Counted from the first letter of the stretch, positions 52,204 to 60,767 are shown. The stretch is 64,000 nt of DNA from Pseudothermotoga sp. (GCA_003510135.1 DOKY01000036.1:138734-202733), one strand, 5' to 3'. The notes: generated from the sequence alone by a model not told the origin. Program-made: numbers and translations.

Positions 52204-53374
52204 AAAATACATAGCGATCGTGGGTAGAAGGAACGTTGGAAAATCGTCTTTGATCAACGCGATCGCGGGGCAAGATATAGCGATCGTCAGCGATGTTCCT
52301 GGCACGACGACGGATCCTGTTTACAAAACTCTCGAGCTACACCCGTTGGGTCCGGTGACGCTCATCGACACACCGGGTCTGGACGACAAGGGTTTTCTCG
52401 GTGAAAAGAGAGTTGAAAGGGCCAAGAGGAGCCTGTACCGTGCGGACGCTGCCATTCTCGTGGTCGACGATGTGCCGACTGAATACGAACGTGTCGCCGT
52501 AAATCTGCTGGGACAACTCGAGATACCATTCATAATCGCCATCAACAAATCGGATCTGAAGAACAATTTGAAGGACGCATACATCGATTTTGGTGTACCA
52601 ATCGTCGAAGTTTCTGCCAAAACGAGGGCGAACATAGAAACGCTCGTCCAAACCGTTTGCGATATCTTGCCGGAAGAAGAGCCCAGACCGATGCTCGCTC
52701 ACCTCATCGGTGAGCACAGAACAGTCGTCCTCGTAGTACCCATAGACACGGCTGCACCCAAAGGAAGGCTCATAATGCCGCAGGTTGAAGCGATAAGGGA
52801 AACTATCGATCATGCCGCGACTGCAGTGGTTACAAGGGATACGGAACTCGCGCAAACTCTGGAAAAAGTGAACTTCAGAGTCGATCTGGTGGTGACCGAC
52901 TCGCAGGCGATAATGAGAGTTGAAAAGATCGTGCCGAAGCAAATCCCACTGACCACGTTTTCAATTCTCGAGTCGGCGAGCAAAGGCGATGTCAAGCAGC
53001 TGCTGGAAGGCATCGAAGCGCTCAAGAATCTGAAGGATGGTGACACTGTGGCTGTCGTTGAAGCGTGTTCGCACGTTCCAACGTGTGACGACATAGGTCG
53101 CATCAAAATCCCACGCTGGATCTCTGAAAAGGTCAAGCTCCAGCTTGAATACAGGTTCTTTGCCGGAAAAGAGTTTCCAGGCATCGAGCAACTTTCTGAC
53201 TGCAAGCTGATGATTCACTGTGGCGGATGTGTGCTGAACAGAACAGCATTCATGAGACGGATGAAGCTGGCAAAGAGACTGAACATTCCCGTCGTGAACT
53301 ACGGCATGCTAATATCTCACCTGCACGGCGTGCTGGAGAGAGTCTTAGAGCCAATACTCAAGAAGCAAGGATAG
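52178..53374 (+). CDS. hydF: [FeFe]-hydrogenase maturation GTPase HydF
   Basis: Scaffold GTPase that carries the [2Fe] precursor to apo-hydrogenase. The 398 residues begin with the GTPase domain (GRRNVGKSSLINAI, TTTDPVYKTLE, LIDTPGLDD, INKSDLKNN). After a dimerisation domain comes the [4Fe-4S] site CSH (Cys297-x-His299), 47 residues, then HCGGC (His347, Cys348, Cys351), matching the HydF rule. GGAGGAAAGCTC sets the ATG at 52178; a longer upstream frame lies inside hydE. hydF completes the maturase set in one operon. Confidence 0.97.
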   Translation: MNVPHAGFRKYIAIVGRRNVGKSSLINAIAGQDIAIVSDVPGTTTDPVYKTLELHPLGPVTLIDTPGLDDKGFLGEKRVERAKRSLYRADAAILVVDDVPTEYERVAVNLLGQLEIPFIIAINKSDLKNNLKDAYIDFGVPIVEVSAKTRANIETLVQTVCDILPEEEPRPMLAHLIGEHRTVVLVVPIDTAAPKGRLIMPQVEAIRETIDHAATAVVTRDTELAQTLEKVNFRVDLVVTDSQAIMRVEKIVPKQIPLTTFSILESASKGDVKQLLEGIEALKNLKDGDTVAVVEACSHVPTCDDIGRIKIPRWISEKVKLQLEYRFFAGKEFPGIEQLSDCKLMIHCGGCVLNRTAFMRRMKLAKRLNIPVVNYGMLISHLHGVLERVLEPILKKQG

Positions 53375-54317
53375 CTTCGATCTTTTGCATCACATCCTCG
53401 CTGAGCTTTTCCTTCACTTCTACGGCCCTGACGTTCTCCTCAAACTGCTCAAGTTTTGAAACACCGAGTATGACGCTCGAAACGTTCTTGTTCTTCAAAA
53501 TCCATGCAATTGAAAGCTGTGCGAGTGTACAATCCAGTTCTTTCGCGAGGTCTCTGAGTTTCAGCAGTTTCGAGAAAGTCTTTTCGCTGAGCAGACCGGT
53601 TTCCTCGAACCTCTTTCTGAGAAACTCGTACCGTGCGAGTCGTGAATCGCTCGGTATGCCCTCGAGGTACTTGCCACTCAGGAGTCCAGACGCGAGCGGA
53701 CTGAATGTCGTCAATCCCATGCCATATTTCTCGTACAGGAATGCGTACTCTTTCTCCACCCTTTCCCTCACGAGCAGGTTGTACTGAGGTTGTTCCACGA
53801 TTGGTGGAATACAGTTCAACTTCTTCGCGGTCTCGTATGCCTCTTCTATTTGTTGAGCGCTCCATTCGGATGTTCCCCAGTACAGAGCCAGCCCACTTCT
53901 CAGTATCTGATCCATCGTCCATACGATCTCTTCCATGGGTACTTCCGGATCTGGTCTGTGACAGTAAAGTATGTCCACGTAGTCCAGCTGCAATCTTTTG
54001 AGTGATGCCCACGTGCCCTCCAGGAGATGCTTCCTCGAAAGCCCGCGATCGTTCGGTCCATTTCCACCCCAGAAGATCTTCGTGGACACAACAACGTCCG
54101 ACCTTCTGAAATTCTTCAATATTTCACCGAGCATTGCTTCCGCAATTCCACCTGCATAGGCTTCGGCAGTGTCGAAGAAATTGATCCCAGCATCGAAAGC
54201 TTTCTTCACGAGCATCTTCGCAGATTCCAGATCGAGCTGGTTTCCAAAAGTGATCCAGCTCCCCAGCGAAAGTTCGCTGATCTTCAAACCCCATTTTCCG
54301 ACCTTTCTGTACTCCAT
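53358..54317 (-). CDS. Aldo/keto reductase (Kv-beta/YghZ-like)
   Basis: NADPH-dependent oxidoreductase of the AKR superfamily, 319 residues, most like the Kv-channel beta/YghZ group. The catalytic tetrad is visible: Asp and Tyr in FFDTAEAYAGG, Lys in VVVSTKIFWGG and His in ILYCHRPDPEVP. GGGGAGGG precedes the ATG at 54317; the longer frame adds 15 unrelated residues. It is convergent with hydF, sharing 17 bases, so it is not part of the hydrogenase operon. The carbonyl substrate is unknown. Confidence 0.9.
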   Translation of the reverse strand: MEYRKVGKWGLKISELSLGSWITFGNQLDLESAKMLVKKAFDAGINFFDTAEAYAGGIAEAMLGEILKNFRRSDVVVSTKIFWGGNGPNDRGLSRKHLLEGTWASLKRLQLDYVDILYCHRPDPEVPMEEIVWTMDQILRSGLALYWGTSEWSAQQIEEAYETAKKLNCIPPIVEQPQYNLLVRERVEKEYAFLYEKYGMGLTTFSPLASGLLSGKYLEGIPSDSRLARYEFLRKRFEETGLLSEKTFSKLLKLRDLAKELDCTLAQLSIAWILKNKNVSSVILGVSKLEQFEENVRAVEVKEKLSEDVMQKIEAILAS

Positions 54318-54333
54318 GAAAAACCCTCCCCTG

Positions 54334-54361
54334 TTGGCATTTGGTTCAAAAGGATTATACA
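54334..54361. promoter_or_regulatory. Overlapping divergent promoters (aldo/keto reductase and coiled-coil gene)
   Basis: On the plus strand TTGGCA (54334-54339) and TATACA (54356-54361) are 16 bases apart. On the minus strand a perfect TATAAT occupies 54359-54354, with a weak -35. The two -10 boxes overlap, so the promoters should compete. Confidence 0.5.
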
Positions 54362-54400
54362 ATTCTTACTGTAGGATCATAGCGCACTGGAGGTGGAGAC

Positions 54401-54943
54401 TTGTTCGACATCGTCTATTGGCTAGTCGTTCTATCGACGATCACAGCAGTTGCGTTCGCATGGGGAGCTTTCCTCAGCCAGACGTTGCACAAACGAACGA
54501 AGTTGGACGAAGAGCACGAGAAGTTCGAAGAGCGAATACTCGAGTTGATGGGTCAATTCCGTCATATGTCCGCTGTGAGGTTACAGATGCTCGATCGGAA
54601 AATAGAAGAACTGAGAAAACTCATCAAACAGGCCAATTCGCTGTACAGTCAACTTTGCGTTCGTGAAACAGAACTGATGAACTCTTTTGGCAATGTTGAT
54701 CAAGAACGAATCGAGAACCCAGTTGAAGCGAAGCAGCCACGCAGGGAACCAGAGTCCGTGGAAGAAGTCAGCCGGGTCGAGAGCAGCCAGGGAGACTCGG
54801 ACCTTTCCGTCGAGCGAAAGATCTTGCTCATGTATCAGGAAGGCAAGGATGAGCATCAGATCGCGAAGGAATTGAACATGGGGGTGGGGGAAGTCAATCT
54901 CGTTCTTTCGCTTTTCCGTTTTCGGAGTGATTCGCACCAATGA
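54401..54943 (+). CDS. Membrane-anchored coiled-coil protein with C-terminal helix-turn-helix-like segment
   Basis: 180 residues: an N-terminal membrane helix (about 5-27), a charged coiled coil (about 35-90), a Pro/Glu-rich linker and a C-terminal KILLMYQEGKDEHQIAKELN plus MGVGEVNLVLSLFRF that looks like a helix-turn-helix. This layout recalls DUF6115/SwrB-type proteins involved in flagellar assembly in Bacillus, but the match is by layout only. The start is TTG at 54401 behind CTGGAGGTGG. Its last 50 bases overlap the convergent HD-GYP gene. Confidence 0.68.
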   Translation: MFDIVYWLVVLSTITAVAFAWGAFLSQTLHKRTKLDEEHEKFEERILELMGQFRHMSAVRLQMLDRKIEELRKLIKQANSLYSQLCVRETELMNSFGNVDQERIENPVEAKQPRREPESVEEVSRVESSQGDSDLSVERKILLMYQEGKDEHQIAKELNMGVGEVNLVLSLFRFRSDSHQ

Positions 54944-56153
54944 CCTTGAGGAAGGCATCGACGACTCTCGGATCAAGAACCGTTCCGCTCATCTCCCTGA
55001 TCATTTCGATGGCTTCTTCTCTGCTGTAAGCCCTTCGGTAAGGTCTGTCGCTGGTGAGGGCCTCGTAGATATCTGCTATTGCGATGATCCTTGAGGGCAG
55101 AGGAATCTGTTCGCCAGAAAGGCCGTCCGGATAACCCAGACCGTCCCACCGTTCGTGATGATGCCTGACCCACTTGGCTTCCTCACGCATACCTCTAACA
55201 CTTTTCAGCAACTGCTCCGATTTCGTTGGGTGAGTCTTGATGATTTCAAACTCCGAATCAGACAGCTTTTCGGGTTTTCCGAGGATGTAATCGGGAATAC
55301 CTATCTTACCGACGTCGTGCAGTGTGCACGCCATCTTTATCCTCTCACAGAGCTTCTCACTCAAACCCAGAGCTTTGGCTATTCTGTAAGCCAGTTCGGC
55401 TGCCCGTTCGCTGTGGCCACTCGTGTAAGAGTCTCTCATCTCGAGGCTTTTTGCCATGAGTTTGAGCTTGTCCAGCTTCGACTGTTCGTACTCGTTTCTG
55501 AACATGTTTCCGATCTGTATCGCCGTGAGGATTGCAAAGACCAGAGGAATCGCTGAGATACCGACCAGCTCATACAGCAAATAAGAGACGGCGACGAGAG
55601 GAAGCATGAGTGAGGCACTCAAGAGTGGACCTCGGGCGACAAGTTTCAAACTCGCCATAATACTGACGTTTCCACTGAAGTACATGCCGAAGGTGAACTG
55701 GACGGAGTTGAGAAGCATGTAAACCAATCCGGCCAGCAGCACAAGCCACATGTTTGTTATCAGGTTTTCGGTCTTCAACGTTTCGTAGGTCACCAGTGCA
55801 ACAAACGTGCTCAAACCTATCTGAGAAACATTAAAAAGATAACTCGTCAGCCGTTTACTCTTCACAAGAAACAGCCCTGCGAAGATCACCGAAGCCGAGG
55901 CTATCAGCATGGCTGAAGCATCTTCAAGAACGACTGCTGCCAGAACGTTGATCAACATGCCACCGGTGATCCTCACCTGGGATTTCACGTTAGTGTTTAT
56001 CCAGAAGCCCATCGCTTCTGAGGCGAGCCCAAACGCGAGGAACAGCAGAAAAGTCCAACCGAACTGCGCGGGGCGGCTTACATAAAGGACTGTAAACGAG
56101 AAAACATAGAGCACGAACAGCAACGTCGAATAATACAGAAAAGCCCTCTTCAC
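54894..56153 (-). CDS. Membrane HD-GYP domain protein (probable c-di-GMP phosphodiesterase)
   Basis: About 419 residues. Seven or eight membrane helices (about 5-225) form a sensor-like region; the HD-GYP domain follows, with the HD motif TLHDVGKIGIPDYILGKP and the GYP motif HHERWDGLGYPDGLSG, then IADIYEALTSDRPYR. All canonical HD-GYP residues are present, so c-di-GMP hydrolysis is likely. I choose GTG at 56153, with GGAG about 8 bases before it. TTG at 56216 would add 21 residues and overlap a possible small ORF. It may affect motility, fitting the nearby coiled-coil and chemoreceptor genes. Confidence 0.9.
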   Translation of the reverse strand: MKRAFLYYSTLLFVLYVFSFTVLYVSRPAQFGWTFLLFLAFGLASEAMGFWINTNVKSQVRITGGMLINVLAAVVLEDASAMLIASASVIFAGLFLVKSKRLTSYLFNVSQIGLSTFVALVTYETLKTENLITNMWLVLLAGLVYMLLNSVQFTFGMYFSGNVSIMASLKLVARGPLLSASLMLPLVAVSYLLYELVGISAIPLVFAILTAIQIGNMFRNEYEQSKLDKLKLMAKSLEMRDSYTSGHSERAAELAYRIAKALGLSEKLCERIKMACTLHDVGKIGIPDYILGKPEKLSDSEFEIIKTHPTKSEQLLKSVRGMREEAKWVRHHHERWDGLGYPDGLSGEQIPLPSRIIAIADIYEALTSDRPYRRAYSREEAIEMIREMSGTVLDPRVVDAFLKVIGANHSENGKAKERD

Positions 56154-56193
56154 ACGATCAACTCCGCTTTTCCTGCCGGGGAGCCTTAAATCC

Positions 56194-56286
56194 TCACCAG
56201 AGTTCGATGTTACCAACCGCCGAGATCAGCATCGCCAAAAAGCTTCCTGCAATGAGCAGTACCCTCCACAGTCTCTTCACGGCCAT
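56194..56286 (-). CDS. Possible 30-residue hydrophobic leader peptide before the HD-GYP gene
   Basis: A small frame starts at ATG 56286 behind an unusually strong GAGGGGGGG, and ends at TGA 56194-56196. The product begins MAVKRLWRVLLIAGSFLAML and looks like a single membrane segment with a basic N terminus. It overlaps the TTG alternative start of the HD-GYP gene in another frame. It may be a real membrane micropeptide or a leader peptide that controls the downstream gene; without comparison it stays tentative. Confidence 0.45.
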   Translation of the reverse strand: MAVKRLWRVLLIAGSFLAMLISAVGNIELW

Positions 56287-56298
56287 CCCCCCCTCATC

Positions 56299-56348
56299 CC
56301 AGTCTTTTTTGACTGGCTCCGCTGTTTCTCCGCTAAGGGGACAGCCCC
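56299..56348 (-). promoter_or_regulatory. Structured leader segment upstream of the small ORF/HD-GYP gene
   Basis: On the minus strand GGGG-CTGT-CCCC, the repeated AGCGGAG and the stem CCAGTC-AAAAAA-GACTGG follow one another within 50 bases, and GCTGT/ACAGC offers an alternative pairing. The last stem stands just before the strong ribosome site of the small ORF. No T-run follows on the minus strand, so it is not a simple terminator. Confidence 0.5.
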
Positions 56349-56359
56349 GGCAGGAATTT

Positions 56360-56932
56360 TCATTCCAAAGCCTGTGCTAACCTGTTAACGATCTCTTTAA
56401 CCCCTCTTTTTGTCAACGCAGAATATGGTATCACTTCGCTACCGAACTCATCTGAAAAGTATTTTACCACTTTTTTCAGTTGAGTTTCGCTCAACTTGTC
56501 CGTCTTGCTCAGAACGGTGAGCAGATTCAGTCGGTGGTATTTACAATATTCTACAAAGATCTTATCACTTTCCTGAACGGTGAGTCTACTGTCGACAAGC
56601 AGCACACTGAGCTTGATTTCGTTTTTTCTGAGAGAGAAATAAGTCTCGATGAGACTTTTCCACATCTGTCTCTCCGTTTTCGAGACTGCCGCGTAACCGT
56701 ATCCGGGCAGGTCCACAAAGTAATATCGTTCGTTGACCAGGTAAAAATTGATCGTCCTGGTTTTGCCAGGAGTCTTGCTCACTTTGGCAAGCTTCTGATT
56801 GAAAAGGATGTTCAGAAGCGTCGATTTTCCAACGTTCGATCTCCCGGCGAAACACACCTCGCCTTCGAGCGGCTGTGGAAACTGTTCAACGCTGCGAGCT
56901 GCAATCAAAAATCTTGCAGATCTCACAAGCAC
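56360..56932 (-). CDS. engB: Ribosome-biogenesis GTPase YsxC/EngB
   Basis: Essential TrmE-Era-class GTPase for 50S subunit assembly. The 190 residues show G1 FAGRSNVGKSTLLN, G2 TPGKTRTINFY, G3 FVDLPGYGYA and G4 LSKTDKLSE. The start is GTG at 56932 (or GTG 56926), overlapping lon by 10 bases. The lon-ysxC order is known from Bacillus too, which supports co-transcription. Confidence 0.96.
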   Translation of the reverse strand: MLVRSARFLIAARSVEQFPQPLEGEVCFAGRSNVGKSTLLNILFNQKLAKVSKTPGKTRTINFYLVNERYYFVDLPGYGYAAVSKTERQMWKSLIETYFSLRKNEIKLSVLLVDSRLTVQESDKIFVEYCKYHRLNLLTVLSKTDKLSETQLKKVVKYFSDEFGSEVIPYSALTKRGVKEIVNRLAQALE

Positions 56933-59259
56933 GAATCTCTCACCGCCTGCTCGATGTTCTCTATGAGTATTATCTCAACGTTCCTCAAGATCTCTTTGGG
57001 GAGCTTCAGCAGGTCTTTCTCGTTCGACTTCGGGAGCAACACGCGCTGGATGTTGTGCCTGTGCGCTGCCAGTATTTTTTCTTTCACACCTCCGACTCCC
57101 AGAATTTTGCCTCTGAGGGTGATCTCTCCCGTCATTGCCGTATCGTTCCTCACCTTTTTCCTGAGCACGCTCGATATGATTGCAACAGTCATTGTCACCC
57201 CGGCCGAGGGACCATCCTTCGGTACCGCACCCTCCGGCACGTTTATATGAACGTCGCTGTTTTCGAAGACGTCTTTTGCGTCCGGTCCACAGAAGGCTCT
57301 CGCAACGCTCAGTGCGATCCTGGCGGATTCCTTCATCGTTTCTCCGAGTCTTCCAGTGAGTATGAGGTTTCCTTTCCCTGGCATCAAAGCACACTCGACC
57401 AGCACGAGCGCACCTCCGTACTCGGTCCAGGCGAGACCTTGAACCGCACCAACCTCTGGTTCCGAGAGAGCGTGAAGATCCATGTTTCTTTCCGGACCGA
57501 GTATCTTGCTCAAATTGCGCACGTTCACAACGAATCTGTTGCGCCCCTGTTCCAAGCCAAGCACCGCCGTCCTGACCACTTTTTCCAGATTTCTTGTGAG
57601 CTGCCTCACACCGGCTTCTCTCGTGTAGGAACGGATGATCTTCATCATCGCCGCATCGCTCATCCTGAAGACTTTCTCATCGATGTTGTGGTCGGAGAGG
57701 ATCCTCGGAAGGATGTAATTTTTTCCTATGACGAACTTCTCCTGCTCGGAGTAGCTTTCGATCTCTATGATCTCCATCCTGTCCAGGAGTGCAGGTGGTA
57801 TGGTGTGCGTCATATTCGCCGTGGTGATGAAGAGCACCTGTGAGAGGTCGAAGGGCAGTTCGATGTAGTGATCGACGAACTCCTTGTTCTGCTCCGGATC
57901 GAGGATCTCCAGAAGTGCGGCTGCGGGATCGCCATGAAAGCTCACAGTAAGTTTGTCTATCTCGTCGAGCAGCATCACAGGGTTCTTACACTGTGCAGAC
58001 CTGATGAGCTGAATGATCCGACCTGGCATGGCACCGACATAGGTGCGTCTGTGACCCTTGATCTCGGCTTCGTCCCTCAAACCTCCGAGCGACATCCTCA
58101 CGAACTTTCTGTTCAGAGCCTGTGCCACTGCACGGCCCAGCGAAGTTTTACCGACACCGGGTGGGCCCACCAGACACAGTATGGGAGCTTTCGCATTCTT
58201 GCTTCTCTTTCTGACAGCGAGGAACTCGAGGATCCTCTGCTTCGGCTCGGTTAATCCAAAATGACTTTCCTCGAGAACCCGTTGAGCGTAACGAAAGTCG
58301 TCGTTCTCTTGTACCACAGTCTCCCAGGGCAGGTTCAGGATCCAGTCCAGATAGGACCTCACGACCGTTGCTTCGGCAGAGTACGGTGACATTCTTTCCA
58401 GTCTTTGAATCTCCAACAGAGCCTTCTGATGGACGTGATCTGGAAGCTTGAGGGAGGCGAGTTTCTGTCTCAGCTGTGTTGCCTCGCTGTCCTTTTCGCC
58501 GAGTTCTTCGCTGATCGCCCTGAGCTTCTCTCTCAAAAAGAATTCTTTCTGTGTCTCCTCTATACGTTTTCTGACTTTGCTGTCGAGCTGGTGTTCGATT
58601 TCGAGCAGTTCGTTCTCTCTTATCAAGATTTCCAGAATCTTTTCTAGTCTCTTGGTGGGATGAATCTCTTCCAGCAAGAGTTGTTTCTCATCGTTGGAGA
58701 CCGTTAGCAGTGAAGCAACGAGGTCTGAGAGTTTGTCCGCATCGTCCACGCGAAGTATACCCTCGATCGTCTCAGGGGAGTACCTCTGGGTGTAGCGAGC
58801 GTACTTCAGGAAGTTGTCACGAACGCTCCTGATCAGCGCTTCGGTCTTTTTACTCTTTCTGCATTTGCTTTTCCGCAGTTCTATTTCTGCCAAGAACGGT
58901 TGTTCCTGGCTAATGCTTTTTATCCGTGCGCGTAACTTTCCCTCGAGCAGGACTCTGAAACTTCCATCGGGAAGATGCACGGCTTGCAACACGGTGCACA
59001 CGGTGGCGGTGTTCGACAACGCGACTTGAATTTCCGTCGAAGCGTCCTTCTGGTAAACGGCGAGGACGTACCTGTTGTACGATTCAATCGAGATTTCAAG
59101 GGCACTCAGCATTTCTTCAGATGTCACGTGCACAGGTACGACGGTTTGTGGAAAGACTACCGGCCCGCCAATGAGCCTGACGAACGGCACAATCTTCGGT
59201 ATGGATTTCTCACCAGTGGTTTCCTTGGCCAGTTTTTCGAGTTTCTCAAATTTGCGCAA
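56923..59259 (-). CDS. lon: ATP-dependent protease Lon
   Basis: Cytosolic AAA+ serine protease for damaged and regulatory proteins. The 778 residues have the N-terminal substrate domain (PFVRLIGGPVVFPQTVVPVH), Walker A GPPGVGKTSLGRAVA near 362, Walker B VMLLDEIDKL, and the protease domain with the catalytic Ser in PKDGPSAGVTM near 684 and Lys in GGVKEKILAAHR near 727. The start is TTG at 59259 behind GAGGTGG, overlapping tsaE by 14 bases. No CIRCE-like site is seen before it. Confidence 0.97.
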   Translation of the reverse strand: MRKFEKLEKLAKETTGEKSIPKIVPFVRLIGGPVVFPQTVVPVHVTSEEMLSALEISIESYNRYVLAVYQKDASTEIQVALSNTATVCTVLQAVHLPDGSFRVLLEGKLRARIKSISQEQPFLAEIELRKSKCRKSKKTEALIRSVRDNFLKYARYTQRYSPETIEGILRVDDADKLSDLVASLLTVSNDEKQLLLEEIHPTKRLEKILEILIRENELLEIEHQLDSKVRKRIEETQKEFFLREKLRAISEELGEKDSEATQLRQKLASLKLPDHVHQKALLEIQRLERMSPYSAEATVVRSYLDWILNLPWETVVQENDDFRYAQRVLEESHFGLTEPKQRILEFLAVRKRSKNAKAPILCLVGPPGVGKTSLGRAVAQALNRKFVRMSLGGLRDEAEIKGHRRTYVGAMPGRIIQLIRSAQCKNPVMLLDEIDKLTVSFHGDPAAALLEILDPEQNKEFVDHYIELPFDLSQVLFITTANMTHTIPPALLDRMEIIEIESYSEQEKFVIGKNYILPRILSDHNIDEKVFRMSDAAMMKIIRSYTREAGVRQLTRNLEKVVRTAVLGLEQGRNRFVVNVRNLSKILGPERNMDLHALSEPEVGAVQGLAWTEYGGALVLVECALMPGKGNLILTGRLGETMKESARIALSVARAFCGPDAKDVFENSDVHINVPEGAVPKDGPSAGVTMTVAIISSVLRKKVRNDTAMTGEITLRGKILGVGGVKEKILAAHRHNIQRVLLPKSNEKDLLKLPKEILRNVEIILIENIEQAVRDSCL

Positions 59260-59719
59260 CTCTTGACCACCTCTTTGATAGTTCTGACAACAGCCTTTCG
59301 TTTTGTACCTCTACTGAAACGATCCTTCCATTCTCACAGAAATCGAAAGTGATCTTGATCTCCTCACCAGTCCAGAATGAGCCGATCCTGTCCGCCCATT
59401 CAACGAAAACAACCCCGTCTCCGCGCTCAAGGATTTCTTCCAACTCCATCAGTAACTCGACATCTGTGTCTATTCTGTACAGATCGATGTGGTAGACCTT
59501 AATCTTTCCCTCGTAAACATTCACGAGAGAAAAGGTCGGACTTCGTACCTGCGCCGGGTCCAACCCCAACCTTGACGCGCAATGTTTGACGAAGCTCGTC
59601 TTGCCAGAGCCAAGTTCACCAGCGAGCAAGACGACCACACCAGGCTCAAGAAGATCGGCAAAAACTTCGGCAAACTTGGCGAAAGCCTTTCTGTCGAGAC
59701 AACCGAAAACTCGCCTCAT
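59246..59719 (-). CDS. tsaE: tRNA t6A synthesis ATPase TsaE
   Basis: Works with TsaB and TsaD in making N6-threonylcarbamoyladenosine at position 37 of ANN-decoding tRNAs. The 157 residues have Walker A LAGELGSGKTSFVKH near 32-46, SPTFSLVNVYEG with the switch Thr, HIDLYRID and FVEWADRIG. The ATG directly follows the suhB stop. Its partners are not in this window. Confidence 0.95.
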   Translation of the reverse strand: MRRVFGCLDRKAFAKFAEVFADLLEPGVVVLLAGELGSGKTSFVKHCASRLGLDPAQVRSPTFSLVNVYEGKIKVYHIDLYRIDTDVELLMELEEILERGDGVVFVEWADRIGSFWTGEEIKITFDFCENGRIVSVEVQNERLLSELSKRWSRVAQI

Positions 59720-60478
59720 CTAAGTTTTCGCAACCTTTTTGATTATTTCGAGCACATCCGAGTGAACTTTGCCGTTGCTGAAGAGATACTCCCCACTTGA
59801 CAGGTTCACGGGTCTGCCCTCGAAATCGCTGATGTAACCACCGGCTTCCGGCACGATCAGCAACACGGGCGCCACGTCCCAGGGGTTGGCTCGCTTTGCG
59901 ACGAAGAAATCGAACCGCCCGCACGCTACGTAAGATGCGGCGAGAACAGCACTTCCAGCCATGCGCATCCTCCGCACATGTTTCTCTATGGCGTTTATGA
60001 AGTGTCCTGTGAAACCAACGTAAAAACCAACGTTTCCTATCGATTCTTTGAGTGTGGTCTTCGATGAAACGCTGATCTTCTCACCGTTTTTGTACGCTCC
60101 TTCATTCTTGACAGCATAGAACGTTTCGTTCAGAACAGGATCGTGGACGACACCAACAAGGACGTTGCCGCCTTCCGAATACGCTATGCCCACCGCGAAA
60201 GAAGGCAGTCCGTGCACGAAGTTCATAGTTCCATCTATGGGATCCACTATCCAGAGCTTCTGACCCGTTTCAAAGTGATCTTCTTCGGCAAGTATAGCCT
60301 CTTTTGGAAAATGTCTTTCGATCTCGCTCAGGATCATCTGCTGGGCACGTTTGTCGCAGTCACTCACGATATCCTGAAAAGAGCTCTTTTCCTTCACATT
60401 CAGCGCGTTTCCCCAGTGTTGTAGCAGATATAAACCCACTTTTCGGGCGAGTTTTATCGCGAAATCGAGCCTGTCCAA
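59720..60478 (-). CDS. suhB: Inositol monophosphatase family phosphatase (SuhB-like)
   Basis: Mg-dependent phosphatase for inositol monophosphate and often fructose 1,6-bisphosphate. The 252 residues have the metal sites AILAEEDHF, WIVDPIDGTMNFVHGLP and the late NPWDVAPVLLIVPEAGG. The Thermotoga maritima homologue hydrolyses inositol phosphates for di-myo-inositol phosphate synthesis, as I recall; that role is plausible but unproven here. The start is TTG at 60478 behind GGGAGGCGG. It is first in suhB-tsaE-lon-engB. Confidence 0.93.
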   Translation of the reverse strand: MDRLDFAIKLARKVGLYLLQHWGNALNVKEKSSFQDIVSDCDKRAQQMILSEIERHFPKEAILAEEDHFETGQKLWIVDPIDGTMNFVHGLPSFAVGIAYSEGGNVLVGVVHDPVLNETFYAVKNEGAYKNGEKISVSSKTTLKESIGNVGFYVGFTGHFINAIEKHVRRMRMAGSAVLAASYVACGRFDFFVAKRANPWDVAPVLLIVPEAGGYISDFEGRPVNLSSGEYLFSNGKVHSDVLEIIKKVAKT

Positions 60479-60493
60479 AGAAACCGCCTCCCA

Positions 60494-60522
60494 CGAAAGA
60501 ATAAGGGGTCCATCAGGACCCC
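60494..60522 (-). terminator. Rho-independent terminator after tRNA-Val
   Basis: On the minus strand GGGGTCC-TGAT-GGACCCC forms a perfect 7-bp stem followed by TTATTCTTT. It lies 3 bases after the tRNA and before the suhB ribosome site. Confidence 0.85.
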
Positions 60523-60524
60523 GA

Positions 60525-60599
60525 TGGTGGGTGCGGCAGGGATTGAACCTACGACCTCTTCCTCGTCAAGGAAGCGCTCTCCCACTGAGCTACGCACCC
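60525..60599 (-). tRNA. tRNA-Val (anticodon GAC)
   Basis: The minus strand folds as a full cloverleaf: acceptor GGGTGCG/CGCACCC, D arm GCTC/GAGC, anticodon stem CTTCC/GGAAG with loop TTGACGA, and T loop GTTCAATCC. The anticodon GAC reads Val codons GTC and GTT. The 3' CCA is encoded (60525-60527). Confidence 0.97.
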
Positions 60600-60609
60600 A
60601 CGCACTTAA

Positions 60610-60638
60610 ATATTACCACAGCGAGGTTGAACATGCAA
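60610..60638 (-). promoter_or_regulatory. Promoter of tRNA-Val
   Basis: On the minus strand TTGCAT (60638-60633) and TAATAT (60615-60610) are 17 bases apart, with TG in the extended -10 position. The mature tRNA starts about 11 bases downstream of the -10. Confidence 0.75.
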
Positions 60639-60713
60639 GTCCCTTTTTGGTCGAAATCGTTCTTGTGCAACCGCTTAACCGACGTGAAACCAACGCTGAC
60701 GAAGAAACGATAG

Positions 60714-60719
60714 TATAAT
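60714..60719 (+). promoter_or_regulatory. -10 box of the chemoreceptor gene
   Basis: A perfect TATAAT lies 48 bases before the start codon. No good -35 is visible at 16-18 bases, so another sigma factor or an activator may be involved. Confidence 0.45.
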
Positions 60720-60767
60720 CTTTTGGGGAAAACAAACTTTTGACAATGCCATCTGGGAGGTGCTCAC

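Noticed and set aside
56299..56348. GEMM (c-di-GMP) riboswitch upstream of the HD-GYP gene.
   Set aside because: The conserved GGGCAAACC-like and GCAAAGCC-like segments are absent; only simple hairpins are present.
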